Assembly (NCBI GenBank): GCA_040755615.1
Contig: JBFMAL010000038.1
Span: forward strand, 1 to 26,033
Origin: DYEP01 sp040755615
GTDB taxonomy: Bacteria; Bacillota; Sulfobacillia; DUSP01; DYEP01
Length of the DNA stretch: 26,033 bases
Direction of reading: 5' to 3'
Shown here: positions 1-7,021 of the stretch, piece after piece
Numbering within the stretch: position 1 is the stretch's first letter
Layout of the letters: each line of letters opens with the position of its first letter
Position numbers and translations under genes: made by a program
The notes under the pieces: model-generated
What the model was told of the DNA's origin: nothing
Database searches by the model: none
What the model saw: only the letters and a program-made list of their open reading frames with translations

Positions 1-370
1 CGTAAAAAGGATGGCACGGCTTCTTGCGGAACGTTCACTCCGGAATGAACGCCAGCTGGCGCCGACCCGCGCATAGCCCCTCCGGCTGAGACCGAAGGGC
101 CCCGGGTTCCCATGCGCCCCAATCCGTAGTGACCACCGAGTCCCCACGGGAAACCGCACGGATTTGACTCAATTACGCCGGTTTTTCAGAGCCCTCGTGT
201 TACACTGATATACAGTTAAGAGGTAACCCTGTACAAACATTTGACACACATTACAAGGGAAAAAGGTTTCACAAAAGGGAATTTGGAAGGTTCTCCCATG
301 CTCAAAAATGCTGATAAATAGGGACTGCAGGGCATGCAATTGTATGTAGGGGAATGTCTCCCTCGTTCAA
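1..370. other. Left flank with no recognisable gene
   Basis: No reading frame here looks like a protein. The first 180 bases are GC-rich and contain several inverted repeats, for example GTTCA/TGAAC arms at about 33-50. Positions 180-360 are clearly more AT-rich than the rest of the window. A TTGACA hexamer at 241-246 has no matching -10 element 17 bases later. The region ends at a truncated tRNA, so it may be the end of an integrated element (inference). The stretch 459-670 on the other side of the tRNA terminator also shows no gene. Confidence 0.4.
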
Positions 371-414
371 TGGGGTTCAAGAGGTCGCTGGTTCAAATCC
401 AGTCGGCCCGACCA
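371..414 (+). tRNA. 3' half of a tRNA-Pro gene, 5' half missing (candidate att site)
   Basis: From the anticodon loop to CCA the sequence fits a bacterial tRNA-Pro: loop bases TGGGG, a TCAAG anticodon-stem 3' strand, variable AGGTC, T-arm GCTGG/TTCAAAT/CCAGT, acceptor CGGCCCG, discriminator A and an encoded CCA. The five bases before the loop (GTTCA) do not pair with TCAAG, and no CGGGCCG acceptor 5' strand occurs upstream, so homology begins at or near the anticodon loop. A GGG anticodon is suggested by the loop but is tentative. The fragment cannot make a working tRNA. It is best read as the displaced 3' end left by a tRNA-targeting integrase. Confidence 0.75.
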
Positions 415-423
415 GATAAGAAT

Positions 424-458
424 CCGCCGCGAGACTACTCCGGCGGTTTGGTGTTTTT
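424..458 (+). terminator. Intrinsic terminator of the original tRNA-Pro gene
   Basis: CCGCCG (424-429) pairs with CGGCGG (441-446) across an 11-base loop and is followed by a T-rich tail to 458. It begins nine bases after the tRNA CCA end, as expected for the native terminator of the tRNA gene. This places the original chromosome on the right side of the fragment. Confidence 0.75.
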
Positions 459-670
459 CTGACCTGCCCGAACGTGTAGGCTGTTGGTATTCGGAAACCG
501 CCAAAGAGCTAACAAGTTTAGAACTCTCAGTCGAGACAGAGGTTACACTCTCATGTACGAAGCACGTCTCTTGATGGTACAAACGTACCCATGTCATCTA
601 TCTTTCTGCAGAACTGTTGTGATCTGCATCAGGCGTTAACCACCGCATTGCGGCGCCTGTCCTCGCTGCC

Positions 671-958
671 TCAAGACCTCTCGGACACCCTGACAGCAAG
701 GTATCCATATCCTACTTGGGCAAAGAGACCGAGTAGTAGACTCGCCATGGACGGCTTAATTTCACGCGGAAGAAGCAGAAGCGCGCGGGCGAACATATCT
801 GTGAGAATCTCCTTGGTCAATCCTGCGAAGCGCCACGTCCGGTTTAAAGAGGCCTGTACGAGGGTGCCCACTGTACCTGCCACTGTCCCCCGCATCAAAG
901 TGTTTTTTACTCTTCGTACCCCCGGTCGGGTATCTGCCACATATTCTGCCATATTCAC
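671..958 (-). CDS. Small membrane-like protein of unknown function, possibly truncated
   Basis: About 95 residues from a GTG at 958. Basic and Gly/Ala-rich segments are followed by two moderately hydrophobic stretches (about residues 25-45 and 65-88), and the protein ends abruptly after a possible membrane segment with the tail VSERS. The composition loosely recalls small clostridial YqhR-type membrane proteins, but I do not recognise it firmly. It lies 13 bases downstream of znuB and is probably co-transcribed with it. The start is odd: the only good ribosome site, AAGGAGG near 976-982, points to an ATG at 969 that reads just MTTR before a stop overlapping the GTG. The other frames downstream of the stop are not hydrophobic, so a simple late frameshift is not obvious. 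Function cannot be assigned. Confidence 0.5.
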   Translation of the reverse strand: MNMAEYVADTRPGVRRVKNTLMRGTVAGTVGTLVQASLNRTWRFAGLTKEILTDMFARALLLLPREIKPSMASLLLGLFAQVGYGYLAVRVSERS

Positions 959-971
959 CTTGTGGTCATCG

Positions 972-1841
972 CTATGCCTCCTTGGAATTGCCAGCCGCGT
1001 TCTTTCGCGGCCTTCGCAGCGCGCCTCTTAGCCATATGAGCGGTACACGCTTTGGCGAAAAACTGAATGCCAGGGCAAACAGGGCGGTAGCCACCAGGAC
1101 AATGGAGGCACCCGAGGGGATGTCCAGTATGTACGATAAAGCAAGCCCCCCCATACTCGATACCACGCCGCTTAATACAGAAACCAGTACCACCGTGCGG
1201 TAGTTGGTGCAAAGTTCAAGCCCTGTGGCGGCAGGGATGACCAAGAGCGCCGACGCCAGTACCACGCCGACGATCTTGACTGTGAGCACTACAGTGATGG
1301 CAACTGCAGTGAACAAAGTGTAGTAAATGAGAGCGACGGGAAGACCTGACGCTTCAGCCGCATCCTCGTCAAAGCAGATGAAAAGCAGCGGCCTGTGTAG
1401 CAGCGTCAGCGTAATCAGCACGCTGCCGCCAAGGGCGCCAAGCACAATCAGGTCCTGCCTGCTTACCGCTAGGATGTTGCCGAAGAAGTAGCTGAATACG
1501 TCCGCATAATAGCCCTTGGTGAAACCGGCGATGACTATGCCGGCAGCCATGGCCGCGGAAAACATAATCCCTATAGATGTATCTTCCTCGACCTTCCCGT
1601 TTCTTGACACAAAGGCGATGACCCATGAAACCAGGGTGGCAAAAGCCCCACCGGTAAGCACAGGATCGATCCTGAAGAAAAGCCCGAGCGCCACACCGCC
1701 GAACGCGGCATGGGACAGTCCCATCGCCGCAAATGACATCTTCTTCAGCACCACGAACACTGCGACAACCGAACACAGAATGCCTACCATTGTCCCGGCC
1801 AGTAGGGCTCTTTGGATAAATGCATACGCCAGCATCTCCAT
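972..1841 (-). CDS. znuB: Zinc/metal ABC transporter permease
   Basis: A 289-residue polytopic membrane protein of the ABC-3 metal permease family, with about eight hydrophobic helices. The family hallmarks include SHAAFGG near residues 43-49 and the loop containing EDTSIGIMFS. It forms the channel through which zinc, or possibly manganese, passes after delivery by ZnuA. The ATG overlaps the znuC stop as TAATG, so translation is coupled. The length is normal for the family. The metal cannot be read from the permease itself; zinc is inferred from the Fur-type regulator and the His/acid-rich binding protein in the operon. Confidence 0.92.
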   Translation of the reverse strand: MEMLAYAFIQRALLAGTMVGILCSVVAVFVVLKKMSFAAMGLSHAAFGGVALGLFFRIDPVLTGGAFATLVSWVIAFVSRNGKVEEDTSIGIMFSAAMAAGIVIAGFTKGYYADVFSYFFGNILAVSRQDLIVLGALGGSVLITLTLLHRPLLFICFDEDAAEASGLPVALIYYTLFTAVAITVVLTVKIVGVVLASALLVIPAATGLELCTNYRTVVLVSVLSGVVSSMGGLALSYILDIPSGASIVLVATALFALAFSFSPKRVPLIWLRGALRRPRKNAAGNSKEA

Positions 1842-2596
1842 TATCCCCCATACCTATCCCATGGCTCGATAAAGGCTTCGTACTCGCACCTGTAACCCCT
1901 ACGGTAGTTCTGCAGGAGCTCCGCGAAGGGCCTTTCATGAATGTGCGCCGTACGGTTTACGCATACCACCAGGTTCGCAACGTACGTAATGGCCGCGATA
2001 TCATGGGACACTGCGAGAATGCCCACCCCAGACGACGACTGGATGGTCTTCAGCAGCTCGTAGAACTGCGCCTGAGCCGAAAGATCGAGCCCCGCAGTAG
2101 GTTCGTCCAACAGCAATACCGAAGGCTTTGAAACCAGGGCCCGGGCCAGTAGGGCCCGCTGCTGCTGCCCGCCCGAGAGTTCACCTATGGGCGCGTGGAT
2201 TTCTGACAAGAGGCCCACGGCCTCCGCCGCTTCTAAGACCATCGTTGTTTGCGAACGTAAGGACCACGATCTGGACCTGCCTAAGAGTCCCATGGAAATT
2301 ACGTCTCTTACCGACACGGGGAATCCAGAACTGAACCTGGATCGCTGCGGAAGATAGCCAATGGCCCTCCGCACCGCGGTGCTGTGCGTGGGGTTCTGCC
2401 CCAGCACGCTCACCGCCCCACGCGAAGGGCGCAACAGCCCAATTATGGTTTTAAGCAGCGTGGTTTTGCCCGCGCCGTTTGGACCCACCACACCGATGAG
2501 TTGGCCCGGACCCAGCTTGAGGCTGACATCTTCCAGTACAATACGGGAGTTGTACGATACCCACACGCGATCAAGACTTACCAGTACGTCGTTCAT
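1841..2596 (-). CDS. znuC: Zinc/metal ABC transporter ATP-binding protein
   Basis: A 251-residue ABC ATPase with Walker A GPNGAGKTT (38-46), Q-loop glutamine near 84, signature LSGGQQQR (140-147), Walker B LLLDEP (161-166) and an H-loop SHD. It energises metal import through ZnuB. Its ATG overlaps the znuA stop as ATGA, and its stop overlaps the znuB start by one base, so the three transporter genes are tightly coupled. The order binding protein, ATPase, permease is typical of Znu/Mnt/Adc systems in Firmicutes. Confidence 0.93.
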   Translation of the reverse strand: MNDVLVSLDRVWVSYNSRIVLEDVSLKLGPGQLIGVVGPNGAGKTTLLKTIIGLLRPSRGAVSVLGQNPTHSTAVRRAIGYLPQRSRFSSGFPVSVRDVISMGLLGRSRSWSLRSQTTMVLEAAEAVGLLSEIHAPIGELSGGQQQRALLARALVSKPSVLLLDEPTAGLDLSAQAQFYELLKTIQSSSGVGILAVSHDIAAITYVANLVVCVNRTAHIHERPFAELLQNYRRGYRCEYEAFIEPWDRYGG

Positions 2597-3546
2597 GGCG
2601 CCACCTTCTTCAGGGCTCGTACAAGGGATATCGCATTGCTCATCATCATCGCCGAATACGTCTGGTAGCCCTGCAGGTCCGGCCCCCCTAGCGGGTCGAG
2701 TGTCACTACCTGTGCGCCTACCTCACCGGCAATGATCTGAGCCGCCTTGGGACTGAACTGGGGTTCGACCACAACTGCGCTGACCCCCTCGCGCTTTGCC
2801 AGGTCCACCAATCGAGCGATCCAGCCGGCGGAAGGCTCCCGCGCGGGGAACTCCTGAACAACAATGGTCCTCAGATTATAGCGTGAAGCCAGGTAGCCCC
2901 ACGCGGCGTGCAGAGAGATGAAGCACCTACCGTTGTGCGGTCTGAACATCTCTTCAAGCTGAGCGTGCAAGCGATCTATGTCGGCCTGGAACTCCCGAAG
3001 GTTTTCACTGATCTGCCCCGTCAGCTCCGGCCTTATCTCGGCCAGCGCGGCGGCCACTTTCGGGGCGATGTGTTCCTTCACAATCAGGGGATCGAGCCAC
3101 ACATGAGGGTCGAGTTCACCATGTTCGTGAGCCTCTGCGTCCTCCTCCAGCTCTTCATACTCGTACCGCAACATCTCGAGGCCATCCGTGACAGTTACTA
3201 CTCTGATCCTGGAAGACTGGGCTGACACCAGTTTTTCGGCAAACAGGTCAAGTCCTGCTCCTACTTTGACAAATAGATCCGCCCGGGCAAAGTTCTTTAC
3301 CTGCTGGGGCGTGACTTCGAAGGTGTGCGGGCTCGCTCCGGCGGGTACCAGGGTGACGACCTCGACATTATCCTTTCCAATGGATTGTACTATGCTGGCA
3401 AGGGGGTATATGCTTGCCACCACAACAACTCTCGCTGGCAGGACTCCCGGCGCTGTCTCCATAAGCACGCACCCCGCTCCTGAAAGCGTCGCCAGGTTCA
3501 GAATCATTGCGAGCAGAACAAACCTTGCTGCGGATCGCCGATGCAC
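2593..3546 (-). CDS. znuA: Zinc/metal ABC transporter substrate-binding protein
   Basis: A 317-residue cluster A-I (ZnuA/TroA) solute-binding protein. The start chosen is the GTG at 3546, with AGAGGGGAG seven bases upstream; longer in-frame starts would overlap the regulator gene and lack a ribosome site. An N-terminal signal (residues 8-25) leads to a weak lipobox ending at Cys26 (LSGAGC), so the protein is probably lipid-anchored. Expected metal ligands are His74 (SPHTFE), His148 in DPHVWLDP, the histidine in SLHAAWGY, and a C-terminal acidic residue. A short acidic/His loop (EEDAEAHEHGE, 134-144) is typical of zinc rather than manganese binders. Confidence 0.92.
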   Translation of the reverse strand: MHRRSAARFVLLAMILNLATLSGAGCVLMETAPGVLPARVVVVASIYPLASIVQSIGKDNVEVVTLVPAGASPHTFEVTPQQVKNFARADLFVKVGAGLDLFAEKLVSAQSSRIRVVTVTDGLEMLRYEYEELEEDAEAHEHGELDPHVWLDPLIVKEHIAPKVAAALAEIRPELTGQISENLREFQADIDRLHAQLEEMFRPHNGRCFISLHAAWGYLASRYNLRTIVVQEFPAREPSAGWIARLVDLAKREGVSAVVVEPQFSPKAAQIIAGEVGAQVVTLDPLGGPDLQGYQTYSAMMMSNAISLVRALKKVAP

Positions 3547-3563
3547 CGTATTGCTCCCCTCTT

Positions 3564-3983
3564 TCAGCTGATTCGATAGCACTCCAGGCACAGGCCGTAA
3601 AACTCCAGGTGGTGGCCCAGCACATGAAAGCCGTGCTGCCGCGCGAGGGTCTTCTCTTCGGAAGTCAGAGGACAGTACTGGACACACAGCACCTTGCTGC
3701 ATTTCACACAGACCATGTGGTGGTGATGGGTCGGTGGCAGTTCAAACAGAGAGGCGCCCTTTGCACGGATCTGGATTACCGTGCCCGCCTGACATAACAT
3801 CTCAAGGTTCCGATAAACAGTATCATGACTGATACCCGGCATTGCTTTTGCGGCTTCCCGGTAAACCTTTCGCGCGGTCACCGGATATCCAAACCGGGTG
3901 AGGGCTTCAATAATGACCCTTCTTTGCTCGGTAACCTTGTGCCCCGCCGACCTCAGCCTCGCCAGTATCTGCTCAGTCTCCAC
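3564..3983 (-). CDS. zur: Fur-family metalloregulator, probably Zur
   Basis: A 139-residue Fur-family repressor. The start is taken as the GTG at 3983, seven bases after GGAGGG; the upstream TTG at 3998 would place that ribosome site inside the gene. The N-terminal half is a winged helix (recognition region HDTVYRNLEML, 53-63). The C-terminal half has the THHHHMVCVKC metal motif (85-95) and two CxxC pairs (92/95 and 132/135) forming the structural zinc site. It is the first gene of the znu operon, 17 bases ahead of znuA, which argues for a zinc-responsive repressor controlling its own transporter. Fur or PerR function cannot be excluded from sequence alone. Confidence 0.85.
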   Translation of the reverse strand: METEQILARLRSAGHKVTEQRRVIIEALTRFGYPVTARKVYREAAKAMPGISHDTVYRNLEMLCQAGTVIQIRAKGASLFELPPTHHHHMVCVKCSKVLCVQYCPLTSEEKTLARQHGFHVLGHHLEFYGLCLECYRIS

Positions 3984-4000
3984 ACTCTGACCCTCCAAAT

Positions 4001-4020
4001 AGTAATATTCCTAATATACT
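4001..4020 (-). promoter_or_regulatory. AT-rich inverted repeat upstream of zur, candidate operator
   Basis: On the minus strand AGTATATT and AATATTACT arms flank AGG, an imperfect dyad with a one-base asymmetry, 17 bases from the chosen GTG start. It overlaps a TATATT -10-like hexamer (4013-4018), although no good -35 is visible. Size and composition fit a Fur-family operator for autoregulation. The match to the known Zur or Fur box is only partial. Confidence 0.4.
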
Positions 4021-4086
4021 TCGCGACTATGCGTTTTCCTTTCGGCCTGAGGGTATGCTGAGTCCAGATGGGAGAATAGGAACTGA

Positions 4087-5070
4087 CTAGCCGTCACGGA
4101 TGATGCGCACGGTCTTAGCGAGATAAGAGAAGGCGGTCTCCACTGCCGCCTCGCAACCGGCGCCGAGGATGTTGCACGTGGCTGGAGCGAACATCGATTG
4201 AGCGAGGATCTGCTCTCTAGTGTACCCGAGTCTTCCGAGAGCGTCCGCTAGTTTACCAAACATCTCGGCGAGCCCGCGCGGGTTACAGTGTTCGAGAACA
4301 TCCGGATGAGTTGGTACAAGACCCCACGCGATGACCCCTCCACGGTCCAGGAACCGACAAAGCCTTTCGCGGTAATTGACCACCAGGTGCCCCAACCGAA
4401 ATGCATCGAAGGAGAGGATATCAAGGTCGAAGCCGAGAAGGAAGTCCCAATCAGGGTTGCCGCACAGGTGCACTCCCCGTGGGCCTTTCACCCCGTCAAG
4501 AAACATGGTGTATTCCTCTTTTGCCTTCTCCAATGTAAACCCAGTGAACCCGCTGGATAATAGCTCGATGCCGGGCTCATCGAACCACACGAAACATCGA
4601 GCGTTTCTCTGGTAGAGTTCGTCGTACTGCTCGTTGGCCTTGCGCTGCAGGAAGTCATAAAGCATTGCCCTCACATCGTCGTAGTAAATAATGGGCTTCT
4701 TCTGCTCGTCGAGAATCTTAAGGGCCATGCTGAGTGGCCCAACGATCTGGCCGCGCACCATCAGGTATGCTGCAAGATCAAACTCGAAAAACGCGCCGTA
4801 GGTCAGGGAAGAACCACGCAAGGCGGGTAGACCCCGGCTGAAGTAATCGTCAAGCTCCGAGTAAAACCGTTTTCTATCAAACACCATTTGCTCTGTCAAG
4901 CCGGGGAAGCCCTGTCCGGCCTGAACGTACATATCCTCACCTGCGTCAGCAAGAGGCAACTGCGGCCAAAAAGGAATATCCAGCGACAGGGCGAGCTGTA
5001 GCGCCCGATTCATGTCCTTGTGAGGCATAATACCCATTGCGGTCGTCAGCCCTGGGCCAGGTAGCACCAT
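4087..5070 (-). CDS. MetE-like (UROD/MetE superfamily) zinc methyltransferase-fold protein
   Basis: A 327-residue protein resembling the C-terminal catalytic barrel of cobalamin-independent methionine synthase and its stand-alone relatives. ATG at 5070 has GGGAGGG nine bases upstream. Visible family features are the N-terminal MGIMPHKD, the IPFWPQLP segment near 32-39, DEPG (164-167), and a likely zinc site made of His201 and Cys203 (VHLCGNPDW) plus Cys299 (PATCNILG). Methyl transfer to homocysteine or another thiol is the family theme, but these short clostridial forms are poorly characterised and lack the MetE N-terminal domain for folate polyglutamate. It is a separate unit upstream of the zur-znu operon. 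Substrate unknown. Confidence 0.75.
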   Translation of the reverse strand: MVLPGPGLTTAMGIMPHKDMNRALQLALSLDIPFWPQLPLADAGEDMYVQAGQGFPGLTEQMVFDRKRFYSELDDYFSRGLPALRGSSLTYGAFFEFDLAAYLMVRGQIVGPLSMALKILDEQKKPIIYYDDVRAMLYDFLQRKANEQYDELYQRNARCFVWFDEPGIELLSSGFTGFTLEKAKEEYTMFLDGVKGPRGVHLCGNPDWDFLLGFDLDILSFDAFRLGHLVVNYRERLCRFLDRGGVIAWGLVPTHPDVLEHCNPRGLAEMFGKLADALGRLGYTREQILAQSMFAPATCNILGAGCEAAVETAFSYLAKTVRIIRDG

Positions 5071-5186
5071 GTCTCTTCCCTCCCGTCAATTCGTTCTACA
5101 AATCTCTGTTGCTTCAAGCAACTGTAGCCTGCCTGTGGTGACAAACTCCTTTTTCCAGGTCTGCTGTTACTTCACATTCAGCTATT

Positions 5187-5206
5187 GTTATATTTAACAT
5201 GTTTAA
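5187..5206 (-). promoter_or_regulatory. Palindrome and -10-like element upstream of the MetE-like gene
   Basis: On the minus strand TTAAACATGTTAAA (core palindrome AACATGTT, 5196-5203) lies directly upstream of a TATAAC -10-like hexamer (5187-5192), about 120 bases before the start codon. TTGTGG is the nearest -35-like element, with a rather long 19-base spacer. It could be an operator over a promoter. A GTTGC/GCAAC hairpin follows in the leader. No known riboswitch is recognised. Confidence 0.3.
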
Positions 5207-5280
5207 GTTTACCACAATTCTGCCACGGGGTACAGAGCCAATGCTATAGGTTGGAGGTGTGCTCAGAACCTGTTTTGGGC

Positions 5281-5310
5281 AAAAAAAATCCCCGCGTATC
5301 GGGGTTTTTT
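5281..5310 (-). terminator. Terminator downstream of spoIVA
   Basis: CCCCG (5290-5294) and CGGGG (5300-5304) form a short hairpin flanked by eight A on one side and six T on the other, so it can act in both directions. It begins 14 bases after the spoIVA stop. Confidence 0.85.
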
Positions 5311-5323
5311 GAAATCGGCGGCG

Positions 5324-6802
5324 TTACAATATGATACAAATCAGCCCTCCGCTTCCCTCATTCACGATACGTTCCACGGTCTCCTGCAGTTTCAGCTGTG
5401 CGTTTTCCGGCATACGCATTAGCTTGTTTTGTATGCCCTCTTTGACCAGATCGTAGAGGGGCTTGCCGAAAATGTCGGAGTTCCAGATCTTCTTTGGGTC
5501 ATCCTCGAACTGCTCGACCAGGTATTTCACCAGCTCTTCGCACTGTTTCTCCGTCCCCATTATAGGTGTGACCTCGGTTTCGATGTCAGCTCTCAGGAAA
5601 TGGAGGGATGGAGCGCGCGCGCTGAGCCTTACGCCAAAACGGTTTCCCTGCCTTATGAGTTCCGGTTCTTCGAAGATCATGTCCGCCATCGTAGGCGGCA
5701 CTACTCCGTAACCGAATTCCTTGACCTCCTCAAGTGCGGACGCAATCTTGTCGTACTCGGTTTTTGCCCTTGCGAGCTCCTTTGTGTGTTTTAGTATGTC
5801 TGCCCGGCTCTTCATTCCCAGCCCGGTCAGCTCGGTCAGCACATCGAAGAATATTTCGTCCTTGATGTTTATCGCCATCCGTGCGCGTCCGGTCCCCATT
5901 TCCATGTTCTTAAGCGAGACCTCTGCGACAAATTCGTTTTTCCCGAGGCTGTCTACAGCCTTCTCCACATCCTTTAACCGTTCCACCTGAGATATGGCAG
6001 CGGAAACCACCTTCTCCATGCCGGCTCTCAGCCAGTGCGTGGCGTCGAGGGCCTCCACCCAGTCAGGAAGGTTTATATCTACCTCTTTGACCGGGAATTC
6101 ATACAAGGCCTGTTCGAGGATGAGCGCGATGTCATCCTGAGTGAACTGGTGACAGTCCACTGGGATCACCGACACATCGTACTTCTCTTCCAGATCACCA
6201 GCCAGCGACATAGTTTCTTCAGCGAACGGGTGGGTGCTGTTTAACACGATGACGAAGGGCTTACCGATTTCCTTGAGCTCAGATATCACACGTTCCTCAG
6301 GCTCCACGTACTTCTCCCGGGGTATTTCGGTGATGCTCCCGTCAGTGGTGATAACCAACCCCAAAGTAGAATGGTCTGCGATGACCTTTCTTGTCCCCAG
6401 CTCAGCGGCCTCTTCAAACGGCACCTCGTAATCGAACCAGGGCGTGATCACCATCCTCGGGCCGGCACCGTCCTCGTACCCCAAGGCCCCTTCCACGGTG
6501 TATCCCACACAGTCCACCATGCGGACACGGAGCGTGATATTGTCCTTGATCGTAATCTTCACGCCTTCATCCGGAACGAATTTTGGCTCTGTGGTCATTA
6601 CCGTGCGACCTGCGCCGCTCTGCGGCAGTGCGTCTTTGGCCCTCTCCCGTTCGTTTTCATCTGCTATATTCGGGAGCACGAGAAGTTCCATGAATTTTTT
6701 GATAAAGGTGGACTTCCCGGTGCGAACAGGTCCGACCACTCCCACGTAGATGTCGCCGCCTGTCCGCTCCGCTATGTCCCGGAAGATATCGAACTTCTCC
6801 AC
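5324..6802 (-). CDS. spoIVA: Stage IV sporulation protein A, coat morphogenetic ATPase
   Basis: A 492-residue SpoIVA of normal length. SpoIVA polymerises around the forespore by ATP hydrolysis to form the basement layer of the spore coat. The Walker A motif is GPVRTGKST (24-32), within an N-terminal TRAFAC-GTPase-like domain. The C-terminus ends in GGLICIIL, matching the conserved hydrophobic tail that contacts the membrane-curvature anchor SpoVM. The start is a GTG at 6802, nine bases after GGAGGG; an N-terminus MEKFDIFRDIAERTGGDIYVG is usual for the family. It is transcribed alone from a sigma-E promoter and ends at a strong terminator. Confidence 0.97.
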   Translation of the reverse strand: MEKFDIFRDIAERTGGDIYVGVVGPVRTGKSTFIKKFMELLVLPNIADENERERAKDALPQSGAGRTVMTTEPKFVPDEGVKITIKDNITLRVRMVDCVGYTVEGALGYEDGAGPRMVITPWFDYEVPFEEAAELGTRKVIADHSTLGLVITTDGSITEIPREKYVEPEERVISELKEIGKPFVIVLNSTHPFAEETMSLAGDLEEKYDVSVIPVDCHQFTQDDIALILEQALYEFPVKEVDINLPDWVEALDATHWLRAGMEKVVSAAISQVERLKDVEKAVDSLGKNEFVAEVSLKNMEMGTGRARMAINIKDEIFFDVLTELTGLGMKSRADILKHTKELARAKTEYDKIASALEEVKEFGYGVVPPTMADMIFEEPELIRQGNRFGVRLSARAPSLHFLRADIETEVTPIMGTEKQCEELVKYLVEQFEDDPKKIWNSDIFGKPLYDLVKEGIQNKLMRMPENAQLKLQETVERIVNEGSGGLICIIL

Positions 6803-6832
6803 GCTTCTCTTCCCTCCTTATGCCTTTGATGG

Positions 6833-6865
6833 AGCCGGCTTAGTCGAACGGTAGTCGGGCCGGCT
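6833..6865 (-). other. Perfect 7-bp hairpin in the spoIVA leader
   Basis: AGCCGGC (6833-6839) and GCCGGCT (6859-6865) can pair in the untranslated leader between the sigma-E promoter and the spoIVA ribosome site. The loop is 19 bases and there is no T-run, so it is not a terminator. It may affect stability or translation, but nothing shows this directly. Confidence 0.35.
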
Positions 6866-6884
6866 GACCTCCCACGGTCAATAC

Positions 6885-6914
6885 ATTATATGGTCAAGCC
6901 TCGGGCAATATAGC
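6885..6914 (-). promoter_or_regulatory. Sigma-E promoter of spoIVA
   Basis: On the minus strand the -35 element GCTATATT (6907-6914) and the -10 element CATATAAT (6885-6892) are separated by exactly 14 bases. This closely matches the mother-cell sigma-E consensus (ATATT, 13-15 bases, CATACAAT). The predicted start lies about 75 bases before the spoIVA GTG. B. subtilis spoIVA is also in the sigma-E regulon. Confidence 0.75.
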
Positions 6915-6955
6915 TATCTAATGATACTATGGAGCCAGTTGGTGTTTTTGCTCCC

Positions 6956-6995
6956 AAAAAGCGCTACGCCGCCCCCGTCCTCCGGCGCGGCGCGC
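6956..6995 (-). terminator. Terminator downstream of gpsA
   Basis: On the minus strand GCGC-GCCGC (6995-6987) pairs with GCGGC-GTA-GCGC (6972-6961), leaving a three-base bulge, and is followed by TTTTT (6960-6956). It lies 27 bases past the gpsA stop and separates the der-gpsA unit from the spoIVA promoter. Confidence 0.75.
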
Positions 6996-7021
6996 GTCAC
7001 AATCATAGTATTTAAGGATTC

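Noticed and set aside
1..180. Hairpin-rich left end as a possible SRP RNA, RNase P RNA or group II intron end
   Set aside because: None of the conserved core sequences of these RNAs could be found on either strand.
241..269. TTGACA hexamer as a possible promoter
   Set aside because: No -10-like element at 16-18 bases and no gene downstream.
367..597. Minus-strand frame whose end reads SGRLDLNQRPLEPH
   Set aside because: This peptide is the well-known spurious translation of the antisense strand of a tRNA 3' half; the region is the tRNA fragment.
591..1031. Plus-strand frame of 146 codons opposite the gene after znuB
   Set aside because: Arg/Ser-rich composition without motifs or a ribosome site; it is mostly a shadow of the minus-strand genes.
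3984..3998. TTG at 3998 as the start of the Fur-family regulator
   Set aside because: The TTGGAGGG sequence there is the ribosome site for the GTG at 3983.
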